Below are positions 51,888 to 62,325 of a stretch of DNA of 64,000 bases, piece by piece. Within the stretch, counting starts at the first letter, position 1. Every line of letters starts with the position of its first letter. This stretch comes from Spirosoma terrae (GTDB lineage Bacteria; Bacteroidota; Bacteroidia; Cytophagales; Spirosomataceae), in the NCBI RefSeq assembly GCF_010435915.1, contig NZ_JAAFZH010000017.1, positions 1 through 64,000 of the forward strand, read 5' to 3'. A program made the position numbers and the translations under genes. The notes under the pieces were generated by a model. That model saw only the letters and a program-made list of their open reading frames with translations, ran no database searches and was not told the DNA's origin.

Positions 51888-53387
51888 TCACGCCAGAACC
51901 GGCTTCACAATTTTTCCGGCTACGTCGGTCAGGCGGAAAGGCCGCCCCTGAAACTGATACGTCAGCTTCGTATGATCAAAGCCCAGCAAATGCAGAATGG
52001 TTGCCTGCAGATCGTGTACATGTACCTGGTCTTTCACACCGTAGTAGCCAATATCGTCCGTTTCGCCGTAGGAAAAACCACGTTTAACACCACCGCCCGC
52101 CATCCAGACCGTAAAGGCATCCAGATGATGGTCGCGTCCCATGAAAGGTAGCACCTGCCCATCCCGATTCTCCTGCATCGGCGTCCGTCCAAACTCACCA
52201 CCCCATACCACGAGCGTATCGTCCAGCAAGCCGCGTTGTTTCAGGTCTTTCAGCAAAGCCGCCACCGCCTGGTCCGACTCTTTACATTTGGTTCGCAGAC
52301 CGATTTCTATGGCACCGTCGGCACTGGTTCCGTGCGTATCCCACCCCCAGTCGAACAACTGAACAAAGCGCACACCACGCTCCACCAATCGTCGGGCCAG
52401 CAGGCAGTTTCGGGCAAACGACCCTTTGTTCGGATCGACCCCGTAGCTATCGAGAATATATTGGGGTTCCCGTTTAATATCCATTGCTTCCGGAACCGAC
52501 ATCTGCATTCGGAAGGCCAGTTCGTACTGCGCGATTCGGGTCAGAATTTCAGGGTCTTTTACGTCTTCGTACTGCTGTTGATTGATCTGGCTGATTGCCT
52601 CAATCGTTTGTTTACGAATATCGCGGTCCATTCCGGCGGGGTTAGACGCATAGAGCACCGGATCGCCATCTGTCCGACACTGAACGCCCTGATAAACCGT
52701 TGGCAGAAAACCGCTCCCCCAGATCGATTTACCCGCATCAGGCTGTTTCCCGCCCGATGCAAGAACGATATAGCCGGGTAAATTATCGTTCTCGGTCCCC
52801 AGCCCATACGTAACCCACGATCCCATACTTGGCCTACCCAACCGTGCACTTCCCGTGTGCATCAGGAGCTGAGCCGGTGCATGGTTGAACTGATCGGTAT
52901 GCATCGCTTTCAGGAACGTAATATCGTCCACTACGCCCTGCAAATGCGGCAGATAATCCGATACCCAGGCACCCGACTGGCCATGCTGGGCAAATTTCCC
53001 TTGTGGGCCAAGCATTTTCGGAACACCCCGAATAAAGGCAAACTTTTTCCCTTCCAGTAGTTCCTGTGGACAATCTTTCCCGTTGTATTTCGCTAGTTCA
53101 GGCTTATAATCGAACAGCTCAAGCTGGCTCGGCGAACCAGCCATATGAATGTAAATCACCCGTTGCGCTTTGGGCAGATATTGCGACGAGCGGGGTGCCG
53201 TTGGTTCATCGGACTGCTGCCCGCCTGTATTAATCGCCTGAGGCTTATCTTTTTCGAAAAAACCACAGCCGCCAAGCATGGAGCCAAGCGCCATTGCCCC
53301 CAATCCTGTGGAGCAGGTATAGAGAAAATGGCGTCGGGTTTCGCGCTCAGCAGCCGCCCGTTTTAGTTCATCAAGGAGCTTGTTCAT
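51888..53387 (-). CDS. DUF1501 protein with twin-arginine lipoprotein signal
   Basis: 499 aa. N-terminus has RRHFL, a hydrophobic stretch and a lipobox-like GGCG at residues ~40-43, consistent with Tat export. The sulfatase-like fold of DUF1501 is shown by MAGSPSQLELFDYKPEL, SYGVDPN, LFDWGWDTHG and the metal-binding WGGEFGRTP region. Such proteins are typical of Planctomycetes and also occur in Bacteroidota; the function is not known. It begins 13 bases after the cytochrome-like gene stop, forming a clear two-gene operon. Confidence 0.88.
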   Translation of the reverse strand: MNKLLDELKRAAAERETRRHFLYTCSTGLGAMALGSMLGGCGFFEKDKPQAINTGGQQSDEPTAPRSSQYLPKAQRVIYIHMAGSPSQLELFDYKPELAKYNGKDCPQELLEGKKFAFIRGVPKMLGPQGKFAQHGQSGAWVSDYLPHLQGVVDDITFLKAMHTDQFNHAPAQLLMHTGSARLGRPSMGSWVTYGLGTENDNLPGYIVLASGGKQPDAGKSIWGSGFLPTVYQGVQCRTDGDPVLYASNPAGMDRDIRKQTIEAISQINQQQYEDVKDPEILTRIAQYELAFRMQMSVPEAMDIKREPQYILDSYGVDPNKGSFARNCLLARRLVERGVRFVQLFDWGWDTHGTSADGAIEIGLRTKCKESDQAVAALLKDLKQRGLLDDTLVVWGGEFGRTPMQENRDGQVLPFMGRDHHLDAFTVWMAGGGVKRGFSYGETDDIGYYGVKDQVHVHDLQATILHLLGFDHTKLTYQFQGRPFRLTDVAGKIVKPVLA

Positions 53388-53400
53388 CGCTTTTGCCTGA

Positions 53401-56166
53401 TTATTCTTTCGTAATCACCTCGTCCAGATTCAGAATCGTATTGGCCGTAACCGTTAATGCTGCTAATTGTGGAGTCGGATCCATACAGGCCATCAATTGC
53501 TTCATTTCCTCTGGTTTTTGCCGATAATGCTGTTCCGTATTTCGATACAATTGCGCCAAAACCGCCAGTTTTCTGGGCGTAATCTCCTGCAACGTAACAC
53601 GTCGGAATGCGGCCCGAATTTGCTTCTCCGGCGTCATCTCCTGCTGCATGTACACGGCCAGTTGCTGAGCCGCTTCCATATAAACCGGATCATTCAGCGT
53701 TACCAATGCCTGCAATGGCGTGTTGGTACGTAGCCGCCGAAGCTGACAAAACTCTCGGCTCGGGCTATCGAACGTCACCATCGACGGATACGGAGCCGTT
53801 CGCTTCCAGTACGTATACAACGCTCGTCGGTGTAGGTCTTCGCCCGTGCTCTGTTTCCAGGAATCACCATCATAAGGCGATTGCCAGATACCTTCGGGCT
53901 GAACCGGCATTACGCTCGGGCCGTACATTTTATGACTCAACAGACCACTAACGGCCAATGCCTGATCGCGTACGGCTTCTGCCGACAAACGAACCCGAGG
54001 CCCACGAGCCAGCAGCTTGTTAAATGGATCTTTCGCCAGCACCTCCGGCGATACCTGTGACCGCTGACGATACGTAGCCGACATGACCATTTTTTTCAGA
54101 AGCTTTTTGATACGCCACTGATCGGTTTCCATGAATTCGACGGCTAGATAATCGAGCAGTTCGCGATGAGTGGGCGGTATGCCTTGTGTTCCCATATCTT
54201 CCACCGTCTCCACAATGCCAGCTCCGAAGAGTTGCTCCCAGAAACGATTGACCGCCACCCGCGCCGTTAACGGATGCTCCCGACTTACCATCCACTGAGC
54301 TAACCCCAGCCGGTTTTTGGGCAATTGGGCGTTCATAGCCGGAAACGACTTCGGCACATCGGGCGTAACGCGTTTACCTTTTACCAACCAGTTACCCCGA
54401 TCAAAAACGCGGGTTTCGCGAACCAGATCGCCGGAACCATCCATCATAATCGGTGTCTGTTCGGCATCCGCGTTCAGTACGTCGACCAGTATTTTTTCCT
54501 GCTCGCCGATGGCATTCTCAGGCTGACCCGCCATTTTTGGTACGCACGAAACCCATTTAATCATGACCCATTCTTTGGGCATTTTGGGGCTGCTGAGCGA
54601 TATGTGAAGATCATGTTTACCTTGAATTGCTGGCAAGGGAATCATCTGAATGCTATCGCTCCAGGCGCTCCCCGTTTTTGGAACGGGAATGGTAGCCAGC
54701 ACCGGTCCCGATAAACGATCCTGACGAATAGTTACCACGGCATCATCCGCTTTCGTGCCCCAGGCAATCAACAAGCGAGGCCGATTCGTTAACGTAACAT
54801 TTTTGATACGTGCCGATCCTTTGTCCTGAAAGCCAAAGTATTTTGCATCCAGCAGAGAAGCATTGACCAACTGATCGAAATCGTGTGAGTTGATTTTGGG
54901 CTCAACAGTGCGGGCCAGCCGAGTAAAATAGTCAGCCTGTAAACGAGCCTCTTTGGGATTAGAAGCGTGCGACAAAATAAACGACCGCAGATTAAGAGTC
55001 TTAAGCGAATCAGCCGATTTGTAGAAACGCAGCGTAGGCGTATCGCTCGTTACGTCTTCATCACGCGAATTATTGAAAAAAGCGAGGTATTGGTAATATT
55101 CCTCATTAACGAAGGGATCGTATGGATGGCTGTGACACTGCACACACGAGAACGTAGTGCCCTGCCAGACATCCCAGGTCGTATTGACCCGATCCAGTAC
55201 AGCGGCCACCCGAAACTCTTCATCCTGCGTTCCACCCTCATCGTTCGTCATCGTGTTCCGGTGAAAGCCCGTTGCAATGAGCTGAGCATCGGTAGGATTA
55301 GGCATTAAATCGCCCGCTAGTTGCTCAATCGTGAACTGGTCAAAGGGTTTATCCTCGTTAAATGCCTTGATCAACCAGTCGCGATATCGCCAGATTTTCC
55401 GTCCTCCATCCCGCTCATATCCCTTGGTATCAGCATAGCGGGCCAGATCCAGCCACATTCCGGCCCATCGTTCACCATAAGCCGGTGATTGCAGGAGTCG
55501 ATCAACCACTTTCTCGTAAGCGTCGGGCGATTTGTCCTGAACGAAATCGGAAACTTCTTTCTCTGTGGGTGGTAAACCAATCAGATCAAGCGATACCCGG
55601 CGAATCAACGTAGCGCGGTCGGTTTCTGACGATGGTTTTAGCCCTTCCGCTTTTAGTTTATCAAGAATAAAATGGTCGATTTCGTTTTTGGCCCAATTGA
55701 TTTCATCGTTCTCTACGATTCCCAGACGGCTCCAGAACGTACCAACCTTGGGCACATCAGGTTTTTCGACAGTCTGGTAGGCCCAGTGATCACCCCAGTC
55801 AGCCCCCTGATCGATCCAATTACGTAGCGTTTCTATTTCGTCCGGCTTTAGGGGAGGATGCTCCAGCGGCATCCGCTCCTCAGGATCCGTCAGCGTTAGC
55901 CGTCTGATCATCTCGCTACCATCGGCATCACCTGGAATAATGGCTGGCTTACCCGATTTGGTTGGCGCTACTGCTTCATGCCTGAACAACAGCGAGAAAC
56001 CAGCGGCTTTCTTCACCCCTCCATGACAGGCAATGCAGTTTTTGTTCAATAGCGGCTTAATCTGGGTATTATAATCCACTCGCTTCTCGAAAATGCCGAA
56101 AAAAGCTGATAGCATCGTCACCACCGCGATACTTATTGCCCCCAGAATCAACCACTGATATTTCAT
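53401..56166 (-). CDS. planctomycete-type cytochrome-c / DUF1549 / DUF1553 protein
   Basis: 921 aa. A signal-anchor helix at residues ~6-24 is followed by the c-type heme site NCIACHG in a Planctomycete cytochrome-C domain, a DUF1549 domain with DLIGLPPT and DKPFDQFTIEQLAGD, and a DUF1553 domain with NRFWEQLFGAGIVETV and RTNTPLQALVTLNDP. The DUF1501 gene downstream completes the pair seen in polymer-degrading planctomycetes. The role is unknown, but such modules are often linked to sulfated or acetylated polysaccharide use. Confidence 0.88.
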   Translation of the reverse strand: MKYQWLILGAISIAVVTMLSAFFGIFEKRVDYNTQIKPLLNKNCIACHGGVKKAAGFSLLFRHEAVAPTKSGKPAIIPGDADGSEMIRRLTLTDPEERMPLEHPPLKPDEIETLRNWIDQGADWGDHWAYQTVEKPDVPKVGTFWSRLGIVENDEINWAKNEIDHFILDKLKAEGLKPSSETDRATLIRRVSLDLIGLPPTEKEVSDFVQDKSPDAYEKVVDRLLQSPAYGERWAGMWLDLARYADTKGYERDGGRKIWRYRDWLIKAFNEDKPFDQFTIEQLAGDLMPNPTDAQLIATGFHRNTMTNDEGGTQDEEFRVAAVLDRVNTTWDVWQGTTFSCVQCHSHPYDPFVNEEYYQYLAFFNNSRDEDVTSDTPTLRFYKSADSLKTLNLRSFILSHASNPKEARLQADYFTRLARTVEPKINSHDFDQLVNASLLDAKYFGFQDKGSARIKNVTLTNRPRLLIAWGTKADDAVVTIRQDRLSGPVLATIPVPKTGSAWSDSIQMIPLPAIQGKHDLHISLSSPKMPKEWVMIKWVSCVPKMAGQPENAIGEQEKILVDVLNADAEQTPIMMDGSGDLVRETRVFDRGNWLVKGKRVTPDVPKSFPAMNAQLPKNRLGLAQWMVSREHPLTARVAVNRFWEQLFGAGIVETVEDMGTQGIPPTHRELLDYLAVEFMETDQWRIKKLLKKMVMSATYRQRSQVSPEVLAKDPFNKLLARGPRVRLSAEAVRDQALAVSGLLSHKMYGPSVMPVQPEGIWQSPYDGDSWKQSTGEDLHRRALYTYWKRTAPYPSMVTFDSPSREFCQLRRLRTNTPLQALVTLNDPVYMEAAQQLAVYMQQEMTPEKQIRAAFRRVTLQEITPRKLAVLAQLYRNTEQHYRQKPEEMKQLMACMDPTPQLAALTVTANTILNLDEVITKE

Positions 56167-56346
56167 GTCAACGAATTAGCTACTACCAATCAGCGATATA
56201 CGTAATCAAGTGAATTCAACGAACCACAGGCTGGACTTGTACCAACACGCCTATTTTTTCATAAAGACAATAAAGTCAAAAGTCTCACCACCAACAGCGA
56301 TGAGACTATGAACGTATACGTAGTATAACGAAGCAATCGTATTATT

Positions 56347-58734
56347 TTATTTCACTCGAATATCAACCTGCGCCGTGTCATCCTCGCCATTACCAACCCC
56401 ATTACCAGGCACAGAATCGGGGTCGGGACGGCTGGCAGCCGTAACTTGCGCGGAGCAGGTGCCGGGCCCCAACGCTACCGCTTTCGCTTTAAATCGAAGT
56501 GTTTTTTGGGCATTTGGTGCCAGGCCATTAATGCCACTGGTCAGATTACCGCTGTTTACCGTGAAGTCGTCGCCAGGTACAAACTGTTGACCAGCGGGTA
56601 AATAAGCCGCTACGTTCAATACGGCAGCATCTAAGCCGCCAGCATTCGACAATGTTAGGGTATACGTAATAATATCGTTTAGGCTTGGGGTCCGATTGTC
56701 GACACTCAACGCCAAACTCACATCGGCTTTGCCAGGATCAGGGGCAGGCTGGTTACTGATAACGGCAGGCAACGGAACCTGATTCGGATTGGGTGAAGCA
56801 AACGTAGCGGTTCCCGATGTTTTCGTTCGAAAATCTAAACCAGCCGTATCGTCCTGCCCATCAGCAGTTCCGGAGTTGGGTTGACTATCGGGATCAGTCG
56901 ACGTAGCTTGTGCAATTTCGGCCGCGTTCTGATACGTACCAGCAACCGTAGGCTGTACCACAAAGCTAAGCTGCTGACTCGCTCCCGGATCGAGAAATAG
57001 CGCACCGCTGGTTAAGACGGTTCCGCTGGCCGTAAGGCCACTGGCTGAAACAAAGGCCAGATTGTCGGGTAGCCGATTCCGAACAACAACATTTTTGGCC
57101 CGACCTGGACCATCATTTTTAACGTACAACGTAACTGTAACCGGCGTGTTTATATCGGGCGTTCGCTGCGATATGCCCATTGCCAGACTCACATCGGCGG
57201 TGTTGGCCAACGCACTGGTCTGAAAAACGTTAGACGGAACGCCGGGCAAAAATGGCGACGTAGCCACCACCCGAATCCGAAAACGGCTGTCCATACGTAA
57301 CGTATCAGGAATTTTCAGCTTAATGGGACTCGACGTACCGCTACCCAGCGTAGACCAGTAATGCCCTTCCGAATCCAGAAGCTGAACCTGCCATTGATTA
57401 TCCCCATTGAATGTTCCCAACGTAGCAAACGTTACGTTCAGACTATCGCCGGGATAAACATAATTGGCTACGTTACCTGTAACGGCAAATTGCGTGGGCG
57501 TTATCGGCTGCGAATTCTGAAAGAAGCTATTATTGAGGCTACTATTCCAGTTACGAGCAAAGCGCGACAAACCCATGCTAACGGGAATCGAACCCGGGTT
57601 CAGATAATACTGGGGATGAGGAGAGGGACGAGAGCTATTTCTAAAATGAACATCTATTCCGCCCGCATTTCGATTGATAATGGTATCATTATAAGGCCCC
57701 TGATATACGTTCAGTCCCGGTGTATCGATAACACGCTGTTGCTCGGTAACGACTTCTGGCCGGGATACGCTCCCATCGAATGACGCCCGCGCCACGACCC
57801 AGGGCATATTCCGATTGCCAAAATCCTGCCTCGATTTTTGAATAACATTTACCAATCGATTGTAGTATTCTGGTATACTCGTATTACCATTAGAATTATA
57901 CTCTGCTTCACCCTGATGCCAAAGTACCGCACGGATACCAGCTACGGAATTGTAATATTGCAGAACATTTTTCAGATTGGTATAGGGCTGAAGATTGGGC
58001 CAATCGGTAACGCAGTAATACCGATTACAGGTTGGTATACCATTCGCCGTTTTGTACCAGTTCTCAGCCGTCGATCCATCCCAACCCGCTACGTAAAACG
58101 CGACCGGAACATTATACCGATTAACGATATAGTCTCCTAACTCGCCCCACCCCCACGAACTCTCAGCCATCGGGAAAATACGTCGACCAGCCGTAAGCGG
58201 TTTAAATACAGGAACAGGCATGGGTAACCCCGACGATACCAGAGCCGGAAAGTTCGGTGGATAATAATGGTTGATCGAATCGATTGCATTGACCCGATCC
58301 GTAAACGTACCTAAATCGTTATCCCCCGATCCCAGTCCGCGCGAATTCGACTGGCCTGCCGTTACAAACACTTCGCCAATACCAACGGGCTGAACTGATG
58401 CTTGTCCTGATACAGCTCCGCCCACTATCGTCCTGACAGTTAATACGTACCATCCGCCAGATCCTGTTACGTATCCCAGGAAGATGTTGCTGGTGGGGTT
58501 CGTCTGCACAACTTGCCAACCCGTAGCCGTACCTTGCCCGCTTGTTACGGGAACCAGTTGAGCTTCTACACGATCGACCATGCCGGTTATCCGGCCAGAT
58601 ACGTAGATTCGGCCATTACCATCGGCTCCGCGCTGCACAACAAGGCGCGTCATTGGGTGTGAAATCTGAAGCTGCGCAGTGGCAAAAAAAGGGCCGCTAA
58701 TAAACAGCAAAACCCATAGTAGACGTGTAGACAT
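56347..58734 (-). CDS. SASA-type sialate O-acetylesterase with two DUF11 repeats
   Basis: 795 aa. After a signal peptide (LLWVLLFISGPFFATAQ) comes the SGNH-type SASA domain: FVTAGQSNSRG (serine motif), VLWHQGEAEYNSNG (GQGE-like motif). A beta-sandwich follows, then two DUF11 repeats at about residues 515-630 and 670-790 (ADVSLAMGISQRTPDINTPV and ADVSLALSVDNRTPSLNDII), tandem copies of one module ending in nearly the same QPNSGTADGQDDTAG-type tail. It is probably a surface carbohydrate esterase with repeat stalk. It lies between the DUF1553 pair and the kinase gene, all on the minus strand. Confidence 0.87.
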   Translation of the reverse strand: MSTRLLWVLLFISGPFFATAQLQISHPMTRLVVQRGADGNGRIYVSGRITGMVDRVEAQLVPVTSGQGTATGWQVVQTNPTSNIFLGYVTGSGGWYVLTVRTIVGGAVSGQASVQPVGIGEVFVTAGQSNSRGLGSGDNDLGTFTDRVNAIDSINHYYPPNFPALVSSGLPMPVPVFKPLTAGRRIFPMAESSWGWGELGDYIVNRYNVPVAFYVAGWDGSTAENWYKTANGIPTCNRYYCVTDWPNLQPYTNLKNVLQYYNSVAGIRAVLWHQGEAEYNSNGNTSIPEYYNRLVNVIQKSRQDFGNRNMPWVVARASFDGSVSRPEVVTEQQRVIDTPGLNVYQGPYNDTIINRNAGGIDVHFRNSSRPSPHPQYYLNPGSIPVSMGLSRFARNWNSSLNNSFFQNSQPITPTQFAVTGNVANYVYPGDSLNVTFATLGTFNGDNQWQVQLLDSEGHYWSTLGSGTSSPIKLKIPDTLRMDSRFRIRVVATSPFLPGVPSNVFQTSALANTADVSLAMGISQRTPDINTPVTVTLYVKNDGPGRAKNVVVRNRLPDNLAFVSASGLTASGTVLTSGALFLDPGASQQLSFVVQPTVAGTYQNAAEIAQATSTDPDSQPNSGTADGQDDTAGLDFRTKTSGTATFASPNPNQVPLPAVISNQPAPDPGKADVSLALSVDNRTPSLNDIITYTLTLSNAGGLDAAVLNVAAYLPAGQQFVPGDDFTVNSGNLTSGINGLAPNAQKTLRFKAKAVALGPGTCSAQVTAASRPDPDSVPGNGVGNGEDDTAQVDIRVK

Positions 58735-58812
58735 GAAAGGGGATCTAAGATCCCGCGAAAATACGTAGGAATCTTCAGAGTGAATGTAACACAGACTGTT
58801 CTGTGCTACGTA

Positions 58813-61800
58813 TCAAACTAAGCGGGCGAGAAAATCATAAAAATTTTTGGGAGGAAGCGGACCAAGTGGGATTTCGATTTGCACCTGTACGCCTTGCTGC
58901 GTATGCCAGGTAATCTTGCCGTTTAAAATGGCCACTCTCGACTCAACGCTTCCAATTCCTAGTCCCGGTGTTTTCTGACGGATGCGCTCATAATCAAACC
59001 CTTGCCCATCATCCGAATAGGTTAGCATTAATCGATCCGCAGTACCCTGGACCACTAAATCTATCTGACGGGCGTTGGCATGTTTAAGGGAATTGCTAAC
59101 CAGTTCCTGCGTTATTCGGTAGAGCATTACTTCCGTATCGGCCGGTAAACGGTCGGCGGTATTTTTCGAATCGCCTTCTGATGGATCAGCATTTAGTAAC
59201 GTCGACTCGCCGGGAGCATTGGCCAGCGTGAGGTGCATATTCATACTGCCTGTGGCGTTAATACGGGAGAATAATTCTTCAACAGCCGCTACGTAGCCAT
59301 ACTTTTCCAGCGTCTGCGGGTTCAGTTTACGAAGTAGGTTTCGGACATCGCCAATGATGTTGTTGATCAATGTAAAAATATTGTCTTTCAACAACGTAAC
59401 GCCCGCCCGATCCATCACGCGTGCGGACCGACCAGAAGGAGCCACTTCGGCGGGACTTTCGTTGATGTACTGGACCAAACGGGTTGTGTATAGCTTAAGC
59501 GTCGCTAACCGCGTTCCGATCTCGTCGTGCAAATCGCGGGCAATATCTTTTTTAACCTGTTCCTGAATATCATAGGCCAGTCGTAACCGTTCCGTTTCCT
59601 GCATCCGAATGGCATGCTCACGCTGCCGAACCCAGGCCAGGGTCAGGAGACCAATTGCCAGCATACTGACTAAATAGAAGGGAAATGTCTGCCAGAAAGG
59701 TGGTTCAATATGAATCGCCAACTTCCGAATCCGGCTACTCCAGTGCCCATCCCGATTGGCCGCCTTAACCTGAAACACGTAGTCGCCAGGCGGCAGATTA
59801 GCGTAACGAACGTAGTTCCGTTCACCGGCCGACACCCAATGATCGTCGTAGTTGGTTAGCTGATACTGGTAATTATTTTGCCCATCGCTGTAGTAATCGA
59901 GTGCTGCGAATTCCATCGACAGCGTATTCTGATTATGATTCAGCGCTATTTTTTCCGTTTCGCCAACGTAACGATCTGAAACAAATGGTTCTTCATTAAC
60001 CGTCAGCGAGTATATGTGGACATTAGGCCCAAATGACGAATTTCGGTATACATCTGGCCGAAAGCGGTTAAATCCTTTTACACCACCAAATAGCAGCTCG
60101 CCGTTTGCCAATCGAACAAAGGCGTTACCGTTAAACTCATTCCCCTGAAGGCCATCGCTGGGGGTAAAATTCTTAATCGTTCCGGTTGTCAGATCCAGCC
60201 GCGACAATCCCCGATTGGTACTCATCCAAACATGGCCTTTCACATCAGCTAGTGAACCATAAACAAATGAATTCGCCAGACCCTGCTGCTCGGCATACAG
60301 TCTGATTTTACCCGTTGCGGGTTTTAAGGCAGCCAACCCCCGGTCAGTTGCCAGCCACATGGTTCGCCGAACCGTATCGGGCCGTATGTGCAACACCATA
60401 TTTCCTTTTAAACCCGACCGGATCAGTTGCCAGGGAGCGCCTGGGCTGGCGGGCAACTGGTAGCGATAGTAGCCATTCAAATACGTTCCGATCCAAAGCT
60501 GCCGTAACGACGTATCATACCAAACACTGAATATGTTCTGGCCAGATAGTTCGGGTAGCTTTTTCCAGATTCGACGGCTTGTATTCAGCGAGTATAACCC
60601 ATCCTCAGTAGCCGCAATGAGCGTACTGTCGTTTATACTGGTCAGGTTTCGGGCGTAATTATCAACCACCTCGCTCATTCCGGCGGGAAAAGGAATCGAT
60701 TCAAACGATTGTTCTTTGGACTTAAAGGCAAGTACTCCCCCCCGTACGCCAACCCAGATACGTCGCAATGTATCACGATATAAGCAGCGAACGAATTTAT
60801 GGGTGGTGATTGAGCCTGAGGCTGGACTATTAAAGTAGCGTTGCACAACGCGATTGGTTCGCGGATCAAGAATATTAATCCCCTCCTCGGTTACAATCCA
60901 TAGCCGATCGAATCGCTCCTCCAGAAAACCGCGAATGGCGTAATTGCTAAGCTTCTGCTCGGCAGGCAAATCGTCGGAGAATTGCCGTTTCATGACTCCA
61001 TCAAATAGAAAAGCGTCGGGTGTAATACAGGCAATTCCATCCGGATCTACATTGGCCCAGATTATTCCCAGATTATCGGCAAAGACCTTTCGGATTTCAA
61101 ATTCGCTCAGTCGGCGCGTATCATCGATAAAGCAGTTAGCCTGCCCGAACAATCGGGAGCGTTTATCGAAATATAAAACCCCATTGCGTTGCGTTCCCAG
61201 CCATAAACGACCGCGCTGGTCGGGAGCGATACTGTAGATATTACTGATAGGCTGGTTGCCGGTCTGACTGTACGTATCAAACGTATTATTTTGATAATCA
61301 AACCGAATTAAGCTGTTAGCCGTACCGAGCCAGGCAATATTGTCGGAATCAATAAAAAAAGAAAAAACAGTGTGAACAGGTCCAAAGCGATTATCAGGAC
61401 GACCGCTGAAATAATAAGACAGCGTACGGCTCTGAATATTGTAACGCGCTAAGCCTTTTGGTGCATGTACCCATACATCGCCCTGTGCCGTTCGGGTAGT
61501 AGAACTGGAAAGATCATACTCTTTGGAAGGGCGAAGGCTGGCGTTCAGACTAGTTTTTCGCTGGTTATGGTAATCAAATCGAACCAACCCTTCCACATCG
61601 CTGAGATAGAGCAGTTCCGTTTTATCGACAAAAAAAGGAAGCGTACGGCTCGTTCGTTCTTTTTTATCGGCTCCTGTTGCCAGAAAGCAATCAAATTGAT
61701 CGCGCTGCCGATCGTAGCGATTAAGCCCCTCTTCAGTACCTATCCAAAGATTACCGTTTGGATCCTCAATAATGCCCGAAATATTAATGCCTCTGATGGC

Positions 61801-62085
61801 ACCTGGCTTTGGTAATCCACGCTCGCCAATGGCAGGGCGGTACGTATGAAAATGATGGCCGTCGTAGCGATTTAAACCGTCCTGGGTGCCGAACCACAGA
61901 AAGCTTCGGCTGTCTTTGAACATATAGTAAACCGACCCCTGAGTCAGTCCATTATCGACGCTGATATGCGAAGTTCGAAAGTTCGACGTAGCAGACCGAT
62001 ACGTCGACTGAGACCATACCAACTGATTCAACGCGCCTAAAAGGCACACCAGATAGATGGCTTTGCTGAGTAGCGGTCGAATCAT
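58813..62085 (-). CDS. two-component propeller sensor histidine kinase
   Basis: 1090 aa. Signal peptide, then a two-beta-propeller sensor (about residues 35-700) built from repeats such as FLWFGTQDGLNRYDGHHF and LWIGTEEGLNRYDRQ, a Y_Y_Y domain (LPPGDYVFQVKAANRDGHW), a membrane helix near residue 797-815, a HisKA_3 box with phosphoacceptor H853 (DLHDEIG) and a HATPase domain with NSLKHA and DDGQGFD. There is no receiver or AraC output domain, so the response regulator must be encoded elsewhere. The neighbouring esterase and DUF1553 genes suggest carbohydrate sensing, by inference. Confidence 0.92.
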   Translation of the reverse strand: MIRPLLSKAIYLVCLLGALNQLVWSQSTYRSATSNFRTSHISVDNGLTQGSVYYMFKDSRSFLWFGTQDGLNRYDGHHFHTYRPAIGERGLPKPGAIRGINISGIIEDPNGNLWIGTEEGLNRYDRQRDQFDCFLATGADKKERTSRTLPFFVDKTELLYLSDVEGLVRFDYHNQRKTSLNASLRPSKEYDLSSSTTRTAQGDVWVHAPKGLARYNIQSRTLSYYFSGRPDNRFGPVHTVFSFFIDSDNIAWLGTANSLIRFDYQNNTFDTYSQTGNQPISNIYSIAPDQRGRLWLGTQRNGVLYFDKRSRLFGQANCFIDDTRRLSEFEIRKVFADNLGIIWANVDPDGIACITPDAFLFDGVMKRQFSDDLPAEQKLSNYAIRGFLEERFDRLWIVTEEGINILDPRTNRVVQRYFNSPASGSITTHKFVRCLYRDTLRRIWVGVRGGVLAFKSKEQSFESIPFPAGMSEVVDNYARNLTSINDSTLIAATEDGLYSLNTSRRIWKKLPELSGQNIFSVWYDTSLRQLWIGTYLNGYYRYQLPASPGAPWQLIRSGLKGNMVLHIRPDTVRRTMWLATDRGLAALKPATGKIRLYAEQQGLANSFVYGSLADVKGHVWMSTNRGLSRLDLTTGTIKNFTPSDGLQGNEFNGNAFVRLANGELLFGGVKGFNRFRPDVYRNSSFGPNVHIYSLTVNEEPFVSDRYVGETEKIALNHNQNTLSMEFAALDYYSDGQNNYQYQLTNYDDHWVSAGERNYVRYANLPPGDYVFQVKAANRDGHWSSRIRKLAIHIEPPFWQTFPFYLVSMLAIGLLTLAWVRQREHAIRMQETERLRLAYDIQEQVKKDIARDLHDEIGTRLATLKLYTTRLVQYINESPAEVAPSGRSARVMDRAGVTLLKDNIFTLINNIIGDVRNLLRKLNPQTLEKYGYVAAVEELFSRINATGSMNMHLTLANAPGESTLLNADPSEGDSKNTADRLPADTEVMLYRITQELVSNSLKHANARQIDLVVQGTADRLMLTYSDDGQGFDYERIRQKTPGLGIGSVESRVAILNGKITWHTQQGVQVQIEIPLGPLPPKNFYDFLARLV

Positions 62086-62325
62086 TCGTTCGTAAAGAGG
62101 TTAAGACAAATATCTGTAAATGAGTCAACTCTTTCCTTAATTTCCAAATGGGTCAGTTAGATAATCTGGAATAGATACGTAGCGACCCTGTCTCTTTCTG
62201 CTGTCATTACGTTGTGAGTATGCTAGGTGCAGATTATATTCTTTTGCTTGTATTTACGCCCTTCCAAAGCGTTCTTCGTAAGAATTTACGTATGCCAGCT
62301 TTCATCAACTACTCGTTTTTTACTG

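Noticed and set aside
57361..57783. 140-codon open frame on the plus strand
   Set aside because: Antisense to the SASA esterase gene; no recognisable protein pattern.
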